Below are positions 22,745-34,900 of a stretch of DNA of 64,000 nucleotides, piece after piece. The notes under the pieces were generated by a model, which was not told the DNA's origin, did not search any database, and saw nothing but the letters and a program-made list of their open reading frames with translations. The translations under genes were made by a program, and so were the position numbers. Every line of letters begins with the position of its first letter. Positions within the stretch are counted from its first letter, which is position 1. The stretch is from Dichetophora obliterata (lineage: Eukaryota > Arthropoda > Insecta > Diptera > Sciomyzidae), in NCBI GenBank assembly GCA_963920525.1, contig OY986438.1, positions 215,326,896-215,390,895 on the forward strand, written 5' to 3'.

Positions 22745-23970
22745 TTTATTACTTTATTACTTTTATATTGTACATATTATTAAGGCATGCTTAGTTCATT
22801 TTAAGTATCTTAGCATACATTTCTAGACTTTTCCGAATTTCAAGACTTTTAGATAAATAATCCTTTTTACCTCACACTTATAAAACTAATACAAAAACTT
22901 CAAAAGAGCTCTACAGAATACCATTCATTAAAAGAGTTATGCTTGAAGAACACCACCCAATGACTTTGATTTAACCAATCCACCAGCAAACGGTTCTAGC
23001 CAATAGAAAGACCAACGAGCAGCAGGATGTAAATGTTTAAAAAAAAAATAAATAAAAGCAGCAGCAACAAGTAAAAAGTTAGGGAACAACAAAAATAAAA
23101 AAAGCACAAATTTTAAACAAAGAATATACGGACACACAATGTGTCGATGAATATGGGACAGATAGATATGCAAACAGAAACAGACTGACAGACGGACGGA
23201 TGGACGAATGAATTCAAAGACTACGAAACAAAATGTACCGATATGCAACAGCTACGTACAACAGACACATGAACTGCAACCAAAACTAGACAAACTATGC
23301 AACACCAACAACAACAAAATGGCCAAAAGAAAGACATATGAAGCACACACCCACACGCACACACACAAGCATCTGCTAACGCTTAAGTTGACGATGCCAC
23401 AGCAAAGCAAAGACGACCGAAGCTACTGAAGTAAGAAGAGTTGGGTTCTTTTCGAGAGCAACGACAATGTTTACTTTGCCATTAAGGCGAATCTTTGTTG
23501 TCCGAACAAGCAGCTTTTATAACAGCTAGTATAGCAGCAGCTTCCGCTACTGTTCATGCGTTTCCTCCTCATCATTGTTGTCGTTGGCGTTGTTGTCCTT
23601 GTCGTCAGCGTCGCCATCATTGTCCTTAGCTACTACAGCTGATGATGTTTTTGCTAATAATAACATTGCAGCGCAAGGATAAGCCACACAATCACAATAT
23701 CGAGAAACTTTTAAGGAATCACACCAGAAGAATAACAACGCCAAGCCAGAACGACACAGCGCACACTGGTCTAAAACTCAAAAAAGTGTCTAAAATTGAA
23801 AATGCATAACTTTATAATAAAAAATAGTATAAAAGTTAGCTTAGCTAAAAAAAAAATATGGTCTATGGTTATTCCCAATTTGAGATATCAGAGCTCAAAT
23901 CTGGAGTTAGTTTTATACTATTGTTTTTCGTGCAGTAGGCGAATTAAATATTTTATTAGGTCAATTTCTA
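22745..23970. other. Noncoding block with CA and A-rich simple repeats
   Basis: An A-rich tract at 23039-23056, CAA repeats at about 23290 and CA repeats at about 23345-23370. GACAGACGGACGGATGGACG at about 23189 is a short degenerate tetranucleotide array. A frame at 23547-23744 (-) is Asp/Asn-rich because of a GTTGTC repeat. Nothing is recognisable as a gene. Confidence 0.4.
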
Positions 23971-23975
23971 TTATA

Positions 23976-26532
23976 TTAACCCTCAAAAGCCTGATCTTTT
24001 TTATTGAGCTAAAAAAAATCAATGTTACAAAACTTGCATTTCTGTACAAGTTTTTCTCTGCTACTTTGCTCATAGATAGCATTTACCTGAACTAGGTAAA
24101 GTAAAAAGCACTTGGTTGGTTCTTAAAGGAACCACTGGGCACCCAGACTTCAACAATTCTAAAAATAAATTTTGAAACAAAGAAATTATTTTTGTAAAAG
24201 CCAAAAAATTTTGTTGAATAAAATATCAAAAAGGTTGCAGGACAGTAATGAAAAATTAACATAGTTTTGATGAAACTCAGCAAAACAGTTTTTTCAGGCA
24301 AAAAACACAAATGCATTCCAATATTTGGATTGTTGATATCGACATCGACTGCTGCATTATTTACATTTCCTAAATCAGCAACACCCATTTCGACATCATT
24401 CACATCTTCTAATTTTTCACTCTGCAAAGCACCATCAAAGTCGAAATCTGGGTCATTATCACTATCATCTTCGCACTCCGACCATGCTATTGAATTCACA
24501 AACTCGGATAGCTCTTCTTCTGTCATACCGAAGCGAAGTTTTCTGAAAACAAACAGAAAAAATTTATAACAAAAACATTTCTATGGAATTTCACGTTTGC
24601 TCAACTTCTAACTCCAGGTACCTGACGGTTCCACAAAGAACCAACTAAAAATTCGAAAAAATCCATTAAAATAAAACTCGTTTTCTTATACCAAACACTC
24701 ACAACAGCTTCTAGACACAGCACTAATACACGGTTTAAAATCTAGGACTACATTTTTAACATTTTTGGATTACATATAGGACAACACCAAAAGAGATTTT
24801 TTTTAATCCAAGTAAAAGTTTAAAATTTTCTAATCCAAAAAGGATGAGTTTTTAAATTACTTTAAAAAAACCAATATACAATAAATATAAACTTAAATAA
24901 AAAATTCCTCTGACTATTTCATGATTTGAACACACGTCCTCTGATGTGCTGGTCCAACACCTTAACCATTCGTCTAACTCAGTTGCTCACAAGGTTAAGC
25001 TTATTTTGCATCATTACGAATGCAAGTAAGGTTTCGGAAACTGGGGATCGAGACCTACCTTTATTTCAAAATAAAATAAATAGTACTTTTTTGATTAAAA
25101 ACTCCTTTAAACCAATGTTTGGATTTAAAAGTAGTCCAAAATTTTTTAACCGTGTACGGAAAAATTTTTTCAGCTTCGATTTCCACGATTTTATCAAATA
25201 AATAATATTTTGATAGTGTGCTTTTCACACACCGCAAATAAATGAAGTTGTTTCAATCAGCACCTGGCACCCGGCTGTGGCCAGTAACAATTTTGAAATT
25301 TCATGGGAAAATTTGAAAAAAAATCCGTTAAACGAAGTTTTCATTTTAGTCGGTTGGTTCCTGGCGGAACCACTGCACTAAAGGTCAAATAACCGGTTTT
25401 GCTGGCCAAAATACCAAATTTCCGTATGTTAGCATCACTAATTTATTGTGACCATCCTTCAAAGAATACTCACACCAGGTAAAAAACAGCATTGTTTTTG
25501 TTTGAAATAATCTACCGGTAGATGTCATCTAAAGTTGACATGCAAAAATTAAATTTTTAAAATATAAAAAGGGCTTTTGTTAAAGTAAATTTTTTGACGG
25601 CGTATTAAACATATTTAAAGTGAATTAATAACAATATTTTTTTGTAGAAACATCGAAATAGGTATGTATTATAAAAATAAAACAGAAACTTATAATGTAA
25701 GTACGTCTAAAACTTCCGAATTTTTTTAGAAAGCTATATTTGCGTAAGGTTATAAAATGTTGCATATGTTTCGCTGATATACTGTCAACGTTAATAATTG
25801 AATTGCAGTATTGCAAGATTTAACGTGGGGAAGTTGCGACTTAATGAGAAATTGGTTTTTTCTAAATACATACGAGTTTCAAAATGCAGTCTTATTTGAA
25901 ATCCGGAAAAGAGCATATGACCCATGCCAAAAGCAAATCGACGTCTTCGGTTACATTTTTAAAAAAATTTACGGAAATATTAATTCAAATAAAAGTACTT
26001 CTCAAATAAGCGATAAAGTCGCAAATTTTAGCAAAAATACCAAACAAAGATGGTCAAAATGTTCCCAAAATTTGAGTTCTTTCAGACTAACTACGATTGC
26101 ATCGTAGTTAAATAGTTTCCAGATTACCTCAGCTTGCCTCAAACCTACTGCCCCACTGCCTGAAGTATTAGAAATGCTGAAATGTTTTCCTGACGCAGAA
26201 CATATAAAATGGATGAAAATAGATCTAATGATGAAGAAGGTGAAGATGATGATGTTCATATTTATGAAGATTTTTAAAAAGACAATGTGTACTTAGATAA
26301 TGAAATAGGCAGTTATAACTAAATTACAAAAATATATTATTAAAAAAACTATTATTAAAAATAATATATTAGAACTTCCTTATCTATTTTTATTTTACAA
26401 AATTTTCAGTCATACATGTAATTCATTGATTTATTATTTGGAAACACAAACACATTTTGCTTAAGACTATAATTTTAAAAAAATAAGGAAAGGGTGTGGT
26501 TTCATAAGGGTTAAGGGCTTCTAGAGGGTTAA
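23976..26532. mobile_element. Candidate piggyBac-like element (TTAACCCTC ends)
   Basis: The left end TTAACCCTCAAAAGCCTGAT (23976) and the right end (reverse complement from 26532) TTAACCCTCTAGAAGCCC share TTAACCCTC and, after a one-base gap, AGCC/AAGCC. TTAA target and CCC-starting ends are the piggyBac hallmark, and the 2.56-kb length is right for a full element. Inside is an acidic 24092-24526 (-) frame that resembles a piggyBac transposase N-terminus, but no DDD catalytic domain is found. The element is therefore decayed, chimeric, or bounded by ends of two different copies. Confidence 0.45.
24092..24526 (-). pseudogene. Acidic ORF resembling a piggyBac-type transposase N-terminus
   Basis: The minus-strand frame begins MTEEELSEFVNSIAWSECED and continues with DDSDNDPDFDFDGA. 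The in-frame codons just upstream read KLRFG, preceded by an acceptor-like TTTGTTTTCAG. PiggyBac-family proteins start with a similar 'L(S/T)EEEI/L...' helix followed by an acidic, low-complexity segment. From about residue 65 the sequence turns hydrophobic and unlike any transposase, so the copy is truncated. It sits within a TTAACCC-ended region. An alternative is an unrelated acidic host exon; I have no domain evidence to decide. Confidence 0.4.
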
Positions 26533-29500
26533 TTTTAAAATTTTTCACTAAAGCAGACATCATGATCAAAGCTATGTTACTGAGTAATGTTTAATAAGTT
26601 TTGTTATTTATATGAAACCAACCAACTAACTAAATTGTATTGAGCAGTGTTGTCTTTAACAAAATTCCCCTCAAATTAGGGAAAAAACTATTTTTTCCCC
26701 TCAGCGAACTATGCAAACTTCCACGAAAGTTCCCACAGTGACTTCTTTGAAAAAACAAATAAAAAACAAGAAAACTCTTTTTCATAATGGTTAAAAATAA
26801 TTTTATGTTGTTAAAATATTCTATTTCGGCGCATAATTATTTTGGACAGAAAAACATATCATTTGATCTATAGTGCAGTGGGACATTAAGGCTAAAACGA
26901 TATGAAATTTATAAACGCTATTGTAACATAGAAAGGTTTGGAATTTATTTTTTCATAAACGTCGTAGTTTTTTTACACATAAATTTTTTTAATTTGAGTG
27001 AATTTTATATTGTGATGCAAAGAACTGATCCCTAAAATATACTTTTGAACTTTTTAGTCATCAGAAGCATTACTGAGTTCTGAGTCAGAATCGTCTGCAT
27101 CAGATTCTAAAGGACTACTATAATATATTTACAATATTTAAATTCTGTTTTCTATAATTTTTTTAGTTTTCTTATTAATTTTTTCCGAGACAATACTAAG
27201 GATTTTAGTATTGTTCAACATAGTATATTATCCATTTCTAATACCAGATAACCAGGATGCAATAATTTAGATGTTCGACCACAAAATTGAATTCATCCAT
27301 CTCTATACGTTTGATCATAATCGTCAGCATGTAACTCAGAGCCAACATAAGAATCTAAAAAATTACAGAGAAGTTCTTTGACATTTACCGAATTACAACC
27401 ATCTAACATGGCCTTTATATACCTAACAAAAAGTAGAAAAGTATTTTTACTAGATACATTCCAAAATATTCTACTTACCATTACTTCTTGGCACACTTTG
27501 GCATATTTTAGAAATGTTTAAAAAAAAAATCCATATAAAAGATTTTTTTTTTGGACGAAGCTTTTATTATAAAGACATAAGACGTTCGTTTATGACTGAA
27601 AAAACCCATGACGGAAAATGTACTTTTTTTTACTGTGATTTGAAAGGAGATTTTTTTAAGCTATTATTCTATTATATTTGAGCACGCGAATTTTTTTTTT
27701 TTTATTTTTGCCAGTTTTTTTTTAGTTTTAAGCCCGTGTGCAGCGCAGGGACCCATAACAAAGAAAGAGGGAATGGATTGCATTTGAACCGCATATGAAA
27801 CCAAAAGGATCAATAACAAATGCTGCAATACCAAAACATACACACGTACACACAAACTTCTGCCAATACAAACACAAGTGCAATGACCAAGCAAGTCCTG
27901 AGTTAAGACAAAGTATGAGAGTTGGTTGGTTGGTGGGCAATGACTGAGGTAGGCGGGAGTAGATTGGCCAAAGGAAGCATCGAATGCATACGCACTCGAA
28001 GGTCAGCAGACACTGACAATATGTGTTTAGATGGTGTGTTTGTGTGTGTTCAAAAGTGTGATAATCCTATGGCCATTGTGTTGACTTTGATGCCAATGGA
28101 TGCTTTTGATGAAGCATACGGTGATGTTGCTATTGTCATTGTGGTTATTGGTGTATCTGTTGTTGACTTAACTGTATCAATATGAGCCAAAAGTTGTATG
28201 TTAATGAGTTGAAAAAGGCTTTAAGAAAGCATGTTGGGCCACACAAAAAGATAACTAAGCTTTCTGTTTATTTTTACTTGGGTCGATCACTGAATGGCTG
28301 CTACTATGAAAAGTCTTGGAATACTACGTTCAAAAGAAGTGCAAACGTATCCTTTTTAAATCATCGCAACACATTCGGTAGATTTGCGGTCAGAAAATGA
28401 TTTTAAAAGAGTATACTATTAATGACTATCTAACACCTAACGCAAAACCACTCCATGTTTCAAGTGTCACGTTCTTAAATATATCTTAAAAAACAGAACT
28501 ATTTTTAATTTTCTAATAGCTAACTTTTGTAAAATAAACTATCACTCTTGTAATAAAATAAAACGCAAAAGTAATGAAATGCGAGGGTTCATAAAAGCCT
28601 GGAAGAGAATAATTTACAACATTAAAAATTTAGTTCAATTAATGGCAATTTTTACTATCCAACATATATTGTTCCATATTTTTTTCTACTTAACAATTTT
28701 CGATACATATAACTTTATTTTTTATATGAATGCCAGTAATTTTTTTGTTAAGATAATGAAAATCCCAATTGATTTTGGGAAACTAGAGTTTGCCCTAACC
28801 CTCAGTTTACCCCTAACCTCAGGACATATACGAAAAATGGATATTTGGGTTTCTTTCGAAGTTAATCTAAGGACAAAGCAATGTTTTTAAACAATTATCT
28901 ACAAACTGCAGAATTAATTACTACTCTTTGCTTACAAAGGAACAAAGGAATTTATCAAGTCATATCAATAACCGTTTAATTAAAATAAAATTTATTCATT
29001 TTTAAGTGAGATCAACGAATAGTTTTTCATCACGAAGTTGTTAGAAAAATTTATGCATCTGTACATAATGTCAAAATTACCCAAAACTATTTAGTAAATT
29101 TTTGAAGATTTGAAAGTGGAAACTGTTGGCAGAAATGTTTACCAAAAATGACATATTAACCTTTTCAATTAGAAATCTTGATATACATAAAATCAGTTGC
29201 AGTGACTGGGTTCATTTCTATTAGTTTTCTATGCTAAGCTTTGTTAATTTGTAAAACAATCTGATTAATTAATTAAACAATAAAAACAATCTAGTTAATT
29301 ACAATTTAATTTACAAATAATTACAATTGATTAAAATTTTTATGATAATTGTGATCTTCTCTTTGAATTTTTACATAGCTTTAATTATGACCTTTTTAGC
29401 TCAAGTAAGTTTTGAAGAAGGCAACAACAACAAATTTTGTATAGATTTGGACTGTTTTGGAAGGAGCCACTCTTTCCATCTATTATGTGATTAAGATGTA

Positions 29501-30150
29501 ACCAACCCACTAATTAAATGTTATATGATTTAAAACTTGTTGGAATGAACCCATCTGAAATATATGACGTTAAAGCAAAGGGTTTTTATGTTTATACTAA
29601 TTTTATTAAGAACTCGATTTTTCTCGATTTTTGATAACAGCTTTAAATTCTTAAAAATAACATTTCCTAGCCATTTATATAATTCATTATTATAAATAAA
29701 TTGTTTGTTAAATTTCTTTATTTCTGTCAGTGCTGTAAATTAATTACACCCTATATCGAGATCATGGGGTATATTAAATTATTGCATACGTGAAATTTCG
29801 AATTTAACTTTGTGAATAAATAAATACTTATGAAATTAAAATAACTAAATAGGCTTACATATCATTAAAAGTAATAAGTAAATTAAATCAAATAACTCCC
29901 ACCACCACCCATAAAAATTCAAATAAATATAGGATTTTACTATGCTTAAAGGTAAGCCAGTCATCATTAATTTGTAACTCTTTGTAAGGTGTTCTAAAAT
30001 TCGTAAATACCTGAGTAAACTTTCTGTTAGTAAAATACCGTTAGAGTAAAATACCGTTGTAAATAAGAATAAAACATAGTAAACAAGTGAAACTAAAATA
30101 AATTAACTAAAGCAACAAAATTATTGAAATAAAAATCATTTCTGTAGAAG
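26533..30150. other. Noncoding region, a few weak coding-like scraps
   Basis: No gene is recognised. On the minus strand, 27055-27120 reads as an acidic Ser/Asp segment (LESDADDSDSELSNASDD), and 27293-27496 has an open frame containing a GT-AG pair 56 nt apart (27423-27478). Splicing that pair does not give an open joined frame, so I do not call a gene. 27664-28185 is a CA/TG-rich block with frames on both strands. 28182-28400 (+, 72 codons) has no recognised domain. 28900-30150 is AT-rich with nothing recognisable. Confidence 0.35.
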
Positions 30151-30523
30151 TATCCCAGTAGCGGATGGAATATATTCCGAATAAATGAAGCATCAATTAC
30201 CTTGTAATGACCACTACTTCCGACTATATTACCTTACTATGCATAAAAGGCCTTACATTTAACATTGAATGAGACAGGAGGTAAGTGATCGCCTCCCTTC
30301 AGCATTACCTAGAAGTTATGGAGTAACATACTACTTGTATTAAGTTATAAAAATCACTGCATTACTTTTCCATGTATGCTACATTACAGGTAATGAGGTA
30401 TGAGTTAATTACTTCTGCTATATGCAGACGCATTACTTTTTGAAAAAAAGTAATGCTTCCTTACCTGGTAATTTATTCTGTATTAGTTCTATGGTAGCCA
30501 CTGGCAAATCCGCTGCTGGGATA
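30151..30523. mobile_element. MITE with TATCCCAG ends and repeated ATTAC motifs
   Basis: The left end TATCCCAGTAGCGGAT and the right end (reverse complement) TATCCCAGCAGCGGAT match at 15 of 16 positions around a 373-bp noncoding unit. The body has about ten ATTACC/ATTACT/GTAATG motifs in both orientations, like the subterminal transposase-binding repeats of hAT or CACTA elements. GCATTACTTTTTGAAAAAAAGTAATGC at about 30430-30456 is a hairpin. No coding capacity. Confidence 0.75.
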
Positions 30524-30661
30524 TAAGATATTGTTTTAATTTTGAAAGTGCGCATAACAACTATATATATCGATTTGTATCTTAAATTCCTTACTTAAAT
30601 TCATTGATTTGTTATAATTTAAAAAAATTAAAATACAATAAAACAAATAAAAAAATTCAAC

Positions 30662-31475
30662 AGTGGTATTCACTATGTAGGGCAACTAGTCTGGCGGATG
30701 AGCTGAATAGCAGAATAGCAGAACAACTTGTGAACACACTACTTAACAATGTGACATCTCTGCTAAAGAGCTACTAAAACAGCTGTTTGTTGTATACTAA
30801 AACAAAAATAATTTCCGAAATTGGGAAGTTTTTATTAAAGATTCAGCTAACAGAATTATATGGATTGGCGGTAGCTAGCATAATATAAAGTAGCAACACA
30901 CTTATTTAACTGGAAATAAAACATTGCAGTAATAGAGAGCAGTGAAGATGAGGACGTCAGGCACAGAGTTGCATTTTGCTGTTGTACATTAGCTACTCAA
31001 ATCTGCAGCTTATTTACATCAAATGCATTTTGTTGTTGTTTAAGCATATTACTCTGTTCAGTTTCATGTTAAAATTCACTCAAATCGCAACACAAAATAT
31101 GTTAGCTGCGAAACAAGCGTGGAAATCTTCACAACATGTTCGTCAGAGCAGTACTCTGTTCCGCAGCGTAAAATTATCGCAACATGTTTCTGAGCCACAT
31201 TTTTTCACGACTATTTAATTGTTATGCCTATTTATTCTGAAGTGAAAAGAGAGAGAGAGATCATATGAAATTTCCCAACTCATTCTCTGAGTCTCTCTGA
31301 CAAGCGTTGCAAACGAAACTCCTCGCAACAAAATATGTGTCAGGAAATTTCACGCAACAAATAAAGGAACGTTGTCAGCGAAATTTCACGCAAGCAAAAA
31401 TAGAACTATGCTTTCGAGCTAATCTGCTATTTTACCCATCTGCCACACCAGTTGCCCTACATAGTGAATACCACT
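30662..31475. mobile_element. MITE with 26-bp perfect TIRs
   Basis: The ends are identical inverted repeats of 26 bp beginning AGTGGTATTCACTATGTAGG; the right one reads CCTACATAGTGAATACCACT on +. Weaker similarity continues inwards (GGCGGATGAGCTGAATAGCAGA against GGCAGATGGGTAAAATAGCAGA). The 814-bp unit contains 31118-31408, homologous to the interrupted repeat at 8336-9455, and a (GA)n tract at about 31247-31260. No transposase frame. The superfamily was not determined. Confidence 0.8.
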
Positions 31476-31671
31476 AATATTCGTAAAAATATCCTGTTTT
31501 TATATATATTATATAAGAAATGGTAAAAACAATAAAAAATTTTCAATCACTAATTTTTTGAATATAAAAACCTTTTTGTATATATTTACAGCCCTATTCT
31601 GGCAAATTGACAAATTGTTAACCAGTATTTTGAATATTTCTTTGTGTTTGTATGGCTCCTAAGCCATATAT

Positions 31672-31905
31672 AAAAAATTAATAACAAATGAATAATGACT
31701 AAAAAATGAATAATGAATAAAAAATTAATAATAAATAACAAACGAATAATGAATAAAAAATTAATAATGAATAAAAAAAGAATAGTGAATAAAAAATTAA
31801 TAATGAATAAAGAAGGAATAATGAATAAGAAATGAATAATGAATAAAAAATTAATAATGAATAACAAAAGAATAATGAATTAAGTAAAGAATGAATAAAA
31901 AACGA
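31672..31905. repeat. AT-rich minisatellite (AATAATGAATAAAAA units)
   Basis: About 15 tandem copies of a roughly 14-16-bp unit (AATAATGAATAAAAA / TTAATAATGAATAAC), in places arranged as 30-bp higher-order pairs. On the minus strand it gives an artefactual Phe/Ile/Leu-repeat frame (31586-31867) that should not be taken for a membrane protein. Confidence 0.9.
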
Positions 31906-31909
31906 ATAC

Positions 31910-34900
31910 TCGGAAAATTCTGAAATTCTTTGTGAATTGCATTCTTTGTCAAATTATTCATTATTCTGAATAACGAAAATTAATAATTGAAATGAATAAT
32001 TATTAATTTTTTTTAAAAATGAATGTGAATTAAAAATTTTATTTAAAACTCAATTTTGCATTCAATATTTATTTATTATTGTTTTTTTATTTTACAATTT
32101 ATTATTTGACAAATCACTCAAATCTTTGTTAAAAAAAAATTAAAGTAGGCACCGCCTTAATATACTTTAAAGTAGTTAATCAACTACATGTTTCTAAATT
32201 AGTTTTTTAATTACTTGTTTTGAAAAACAAGTCAGTTTTTCAATACAGGGTAATAAAAACAACAACGCACAACAAACGAAACGATTTCGAACCAAACCAA
32301 CAACCATAACAACAGCATAAGCAGCTACTGAAGCTAAGTTGTGTATAACTTTTCTCATACGCATATATGAATTTCTTCATCTTAAATTTTGCTATATTGT
32401 GACTTTATTAAAGAAGTGACAAAACCCAAAATTGAATATTCTTTTCATTCGTTCTCTAACTGCTATTTTGGCATATATTTGTTCTTTGAACTATGAATAT
32501 TAAAGGCTGTAGCTCTACCCCAAAGTGTAAACTAAAATCCTTAAATGTGCTTGAAAAAAATTTGTGAAAATGGCTATAAGACGTAATAAGACAAACAGCG
32601 CTATAAGACGTAATTCTACGTCAAAAAATCTATGACCCCTAAGGGCATGAAATGTATGAGCTGGTCCTATTTATTTTTTACCCTTAACATTTCTTCTAAA
32701 CACACCTATACTTTATATGCCACCTTTCTGGTGGACCTCATACAAAAAACCGACAAACTAAAAAATATTGCTCATGTACACAAAAACTTGACGAGACTCG
32801 ACATATTTTTCATTACGAAAATTTTTCGTGACGAGACTCTAAAACTTTTACTCTGATTCGGTAGACGTCTTAAAACGGAAAATTATATTACATTTAAATA
32901 ATTAGATCAATTTAACTTCATCCTATTATACCTAATATCGGTAATTGAGATTGTTCTGTTTCTCCTTCAAATATGAATCGTTTTTCAGAACTTGCTTTTT
33001 AGTTATTCAATATTTTAATTTTAAATCGAATTGTGATTTACGTGCTCACGTGGTTTCCTGATTTGAAATTAGACTGAACTCACACTATCACCTGGATTGG
33101 TGTGCCAGACTTTATCTCTTTTCCTCACAAGTTTAAGCCTGCGTTGGCCTAAATGCATATCCAACTAATTGGGATTTTGATTTGGCGGATATGAGATTTA
33201 TCTCAGTTCCATGTATTTCCATGGGTTGGACAATTGCCGCAAACCAGTTAAAATGAATATAGTGTTTTGGATTGTCCTTGTACTCAGGATTGTTGTTTCG
33301 AGGACCTTAAATAAATAACCACTATCATTTTATTCGATGTTGGTTATTTATATAGAATCAAATATATTCAAATACGCATTTTATATATGTTCAACTTTAA
33401 ATTCCGCTGAAAATCCATTTAATGTGCTTAGTGGAAACACCTAATTGCCAATAGGGGGTATGTTGATCCGGCTGATCCGGGCAGGATCTAGAATGTACAT
33501 CGTGCATGCGTATAGCACGGGTATACGTATCTTTGGAAGATTTCATACCTACGGGCGAATCAAAAAAAAAAAAAATTTTTTGAGTTAAAATATTGAATAG
33601 CAAAGCAAAACAAAATAAAAAAACATCGTTTAAACATGTGTTATCGCTTGTCATTGTTGCTACTAGCACTAATTTTAATTTAATTTTTTCTTTATTAATT
33701 ATTTGAATATTTGTTTTATTTATGTATGTATATTCTTTTCATTTGCGAAAACCTACTAACTTCACCTTATCATAATCAAAGAATTTTGGAACCATATTTT
33801 AAGTCTCTGCTGAAATAACCATTTGGAGCGACGAGGGGCGCGCTACTTATTTTGAAATGAGGCTATTACATATTTTTACTGAGTTTAAGTTGGTCGTGAT
33901 TTATCTTTACGCAAGTTTTTGCATTATCTTTTATTTCGAGCCATGCAGAGAAGATATCACCAATTATTATAGAACATGTCTCATAACAAATAAAATTTCG
34001 TCATTTTTTGCAGGGACATATATTACTTAAAAAGCTTAAGCAAAAAAAAATCCAACTCTTTCAAACTTTTAAAAGCACTTATTTTTACTTGAACAACCAC
34101 TACGAATTTGAAAATATCCGCAAAACGAAAGTTGTAATCAAAACAAACCCCGAATAATGTTCTTAGTTGCATTTGATTACAAATTTTTAAAATATGCTTC
34201 ATTATTTAGGGTTATATTTAAAGTAACTCAATTTGAGGATTCGGAAGTTGTACCAAAATTTAGGTTTTTTTTTGCTAAATAATCAGATTTTCTAACACTT
34301 GACTTTCGGAGCTCAAACAAAACGAAATAAAAAAATTATGTGTTTTCTTTCAGGAAACAAAACTACTTTGGGCTTTTTTGGAGATTGATTTTTTTCCTAT
34401 TTATGGCGAAAAGAAAACACTGTGCGTCGTAATGATCGCTATAGTTCACAGTTTTTATACTGAAAATGTAAAATATTTTTAGTGTACTGGGGAATTATGG
34501 TTTTTTATAACCATTTTTCATAGCAAGGCAACTATTATTAATCTAAATCTTCAAAGAAGAAAGTGTACGGAAGCAATCCAAATGCTAAGATTCACAATAT
34601 TTGAGAAATTCTTAACGGTTGACTAAGAAAGCAGCATATTTTATATTTCATCACCAACTGACAGTGTCAACAACTACTTAAAACAATGTTGCTTCTCAGT
34701 CCTGACTTAGTCCTGACTTAAAGCTGAAGTAAACATAAATAAGAAAGTTTCAGCAAATCTTGCTATAGATAGAATCTTGATAAACGCAACAACAAAAAGA
34801 CCCAAGAATTTTAGCATTGGCAGCAGAAACAAAGCATGAAAAAAGCGCAAGCAACAGTAAAGCCTTAGTTTCCTTAGCACCAGCATAAACTTTTTTGTCA

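Noticed and set aside
23547..23744. Asp/Asn-rich minus-strand protein
   Set aside because: The acidic run is a translation of a GTTGTC/CGTTG simple repeat.
27293..27496. Two-exon minus-strand gene with a 56-nt intron
   Set aside because: The GT-AG pair is plausible, but the spliced frame meets a stop immediately upstream and no family is recognised.
31586..31867. Membrane protein with regular Phe/Ile/Leu repeats on the minus strand
   Set aside because: It is a translation of the AATAATGAATAAAAA minisatellite.
31640..31910. CRISPR array
   Set aside because: The units are about 15 bp with no unique spacers, in an evident eukaryotic genome.
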